From: Candidatus Woesearchaeota archaeon
Lineage (GTDB): Archaea > Nanobdellota > Nanobdellia > Woesearchaeales > JABGUJ01
Direction: 5' to 3'
NCBI GenBank assembly: GCA_018646625.1
Contig: JABGUJ010000003.1
Coordinates: 1 to 64,000 of the forward strand
Length of the DNA: 64,000 bases
Shown here: positions 63,060 through 64,000 of the stretch, piece after piece
Layout of the letters: every line of letters starts with the position of its first letter
Position numbering within the stretch: position 1 is the first letter of the stretch
Position numbers and translations under genes: made by a program
Notes under the pieces: model-generated
Told to the model about the DNA's origin: nothing
The model's input: the letters and a program-made list of their open reading frames with translations, nothing else
Database searches by the model: none

Positions 63060-63914
63060 TTATTTGATTCTATGAACGTCAATATAGTGAGGCGAACCAG
63101 CCGATGTTGATTTCTTCCTCACAGGTTTTGAGTGATGCCCTTCTTGAAAACTACCCACAAGAATAGTTCCTAACAAAAAGTACAACACAAATAATACAAA
63201 TGGAATATATGGCAAGTTAACTCCAGATAAAGGCAAAGTCAACAACTCCAAAAGAATCATAGGAGTCAAAGCATAAATTCCAATATTAAAAAGTTCATTA
63301 AAATTAATTTCAAACCTAAACAATCGTGATAAAACTAAGATTATAACTGTTCCAAGCAATACAAATATCAAATACTTCAAAGAAAAGTAAACAAAAGCCA
63401 AAAGAGCCAACAAAGGCGACATAAGCAATAACACTTTTGAAACAAAGCTTGAGACTTCACTTTTATTTGCCTTAAAATCATTAAACAAAGACATACTTAT
63501 TTTCTTATAACCAAACAATTTGTCGTACATAAAGTTGGTGCCATCAAAAACCAGTAATCCATCCGCTTCAGATTCATTGCCCTCACCAAAAGTAACTAAT
63601 GCTTCTTTTTCACCAAACACTACAGGCTCAGCAGAAGAAAAATGAAAATCTACACCTATACTATCAAAATTATCTAACTTACCTTCTACATACTCAGATA
63701 ATCCAAACAAAGCAGGAATAAATAATATTAAAGAAATTACAAAAACCCAGAGTAACAACGTAAAAAAATGTTTAACAGAATTACCAACAATAGCAACACT
63801 CAAATCTTTGTAAGAACGAGGGTTAAATGATCTAGCCACAGTTCTAATAAACTGCTCAATTGATGGATTTATGTTCCATCCCTTTTGTTTATACACCTTT
63901 TTTCTTGACAACAT
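63060..63914 (-). CDS. Polytopic membrane protein (DUF1189-like)
   Basis: 284 residues with about five transmembrane helices: VKHFFTLLLWVFVISLILFI, an extracytoplasmic beta-rich domain (VDFHFSSAEPVVFGEKEALV), then VLLLMSPLLALLAFVYF, YLIFVLLGTVIILVLS, ALTPMILLELLTLPLSG and YIPFVLFVLYFLLG. The N-terminal RSFNPRSYKDLS before helix 1, and this topology, resemble DUF1189/YIP1-like proteins. The tail is basic (SKPVRKKSTSAG). Function unknown. It is probably co-transcribed with the coiled-coil gene downstream. Confidence 0.65.
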   Translation of the reverse strand: MLSRKKVYKQKGWNINPSIEQFIRTVARSFNPRSYKDLSVAIVGNSVKHFFTLLLWVFVISLILFIPALFGLSEYVEGKLDNFDSIGVDFHFSSAEPVVFGEKEALVTFGEGNESEADGLLVFDGTNFMYDKLFGYKKISMSLFNDFKANKSEVSSFVSKVLLLMSPLLALLAFVYFSLKYLIFVLLGTVIILVLSRLFRFEINFNELFNIGIYALTPMILLELLTLPLSGVNLPYIPFVLFVLYFLLGTILVGSFQEGHHSKPVRKKSTSAGSPHYIDVHRIK

Positions 63915-64000
63915 GAAGCATCAACAATATTTATCTCTTTTTAGCTTTGAATGCTTTTTACGCAATTCAAAACTTATTTGTTTACTTCCCTCAACATGAG

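Overview
The window is an AT-rich archaeal chromosome segment. The evidence is an archaeal-type 16S-tRNA-Ala-23S operon, a bulge-helix-bulge tRNA intron, TATA boxes about 26 nt upstream of leaderless starts, and archaeal genes (aIF6, prefoldin alpha, FtsY, TrmB, Hel308, AlaX, S26B-type signal peptidase). The split Hel308, class II LysRS, bacterial-type pseudouridine synthase and very large surface protein suggest a DPANN lineage, probably in the Woesearchaeota/Pacearchaeota/Nanoarchaeota neighbourhood. That placement is inference; the rRNA would settle it.

Layout. 1-3.5 kb: 3' end of 16S, tRNA-Ala(UGC) with an intron in its T-loop, and complete 23S; no 5S follows. 3.6-8 kb: HD hydrolase, a lipoprotein, a ureohydrolase-like enzyme and small unknowns. 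8-27 kb: one 6397-residue predicted cell-surface protein with signal peptide, LamG, fibrinogen-like, glycine-rich and Ig-like modules and a C-terminal membrane anchor. 27-34 kb: a 2-hydroxyacid dehydrogenase, tRNA-Gly and tRNA-Val, a membrane-anchored Cys-rich protein, ScpA with a LOG-family protein, and AsnRS. 33-38 kb: a substrate-binding lipoprotein divergent from a TrmB regulator, then aIF6-prefoldin-FtsY, where FtsY carries a histidine-phosphatase domain. 38-46 kb: a three-gene exported operon divergent from an AbrB-PhoU regulator, a kinase-like protein with a structured leader, and an ABC-2 exporter. 46-54 kb: C-terminal half of Hel308, divergent PRPP synthetase, DUF4186, YdeI-like, RsuA/RluB-like, an AlaX-small ORFs-MnmC-like operon and tRNA-Arg. 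54-64 kb: zinc-ribbon proteins, LD-carboxypeptidase, Nudix, P-loop NTPase, paired methyltransferase-like proteins with a signal peptidase, LysRS, a retropepsin-RimK pair, and membrane proteins.

Two modes of gene expression are visible. Many cytosolic genes have a TATA box about 26 nt before the ATG and are probably leaderless. Many exported or membrane genes, and downstream operon genes, have Shine-Dalgarno sequences complementary to the 16S tail at 301-313. Two genes (7255 and 58885) have a strong SD but appear to start with ATT and ATC.

The most notable items are the giant surface protein, in which one scaffold module recurs six times with a different domain or sequence inserted at the same place; the phosphatase-FtsY fusion; the T-loop tRNA intron; the split helicase; and the two apparent ATT/ATC starts.
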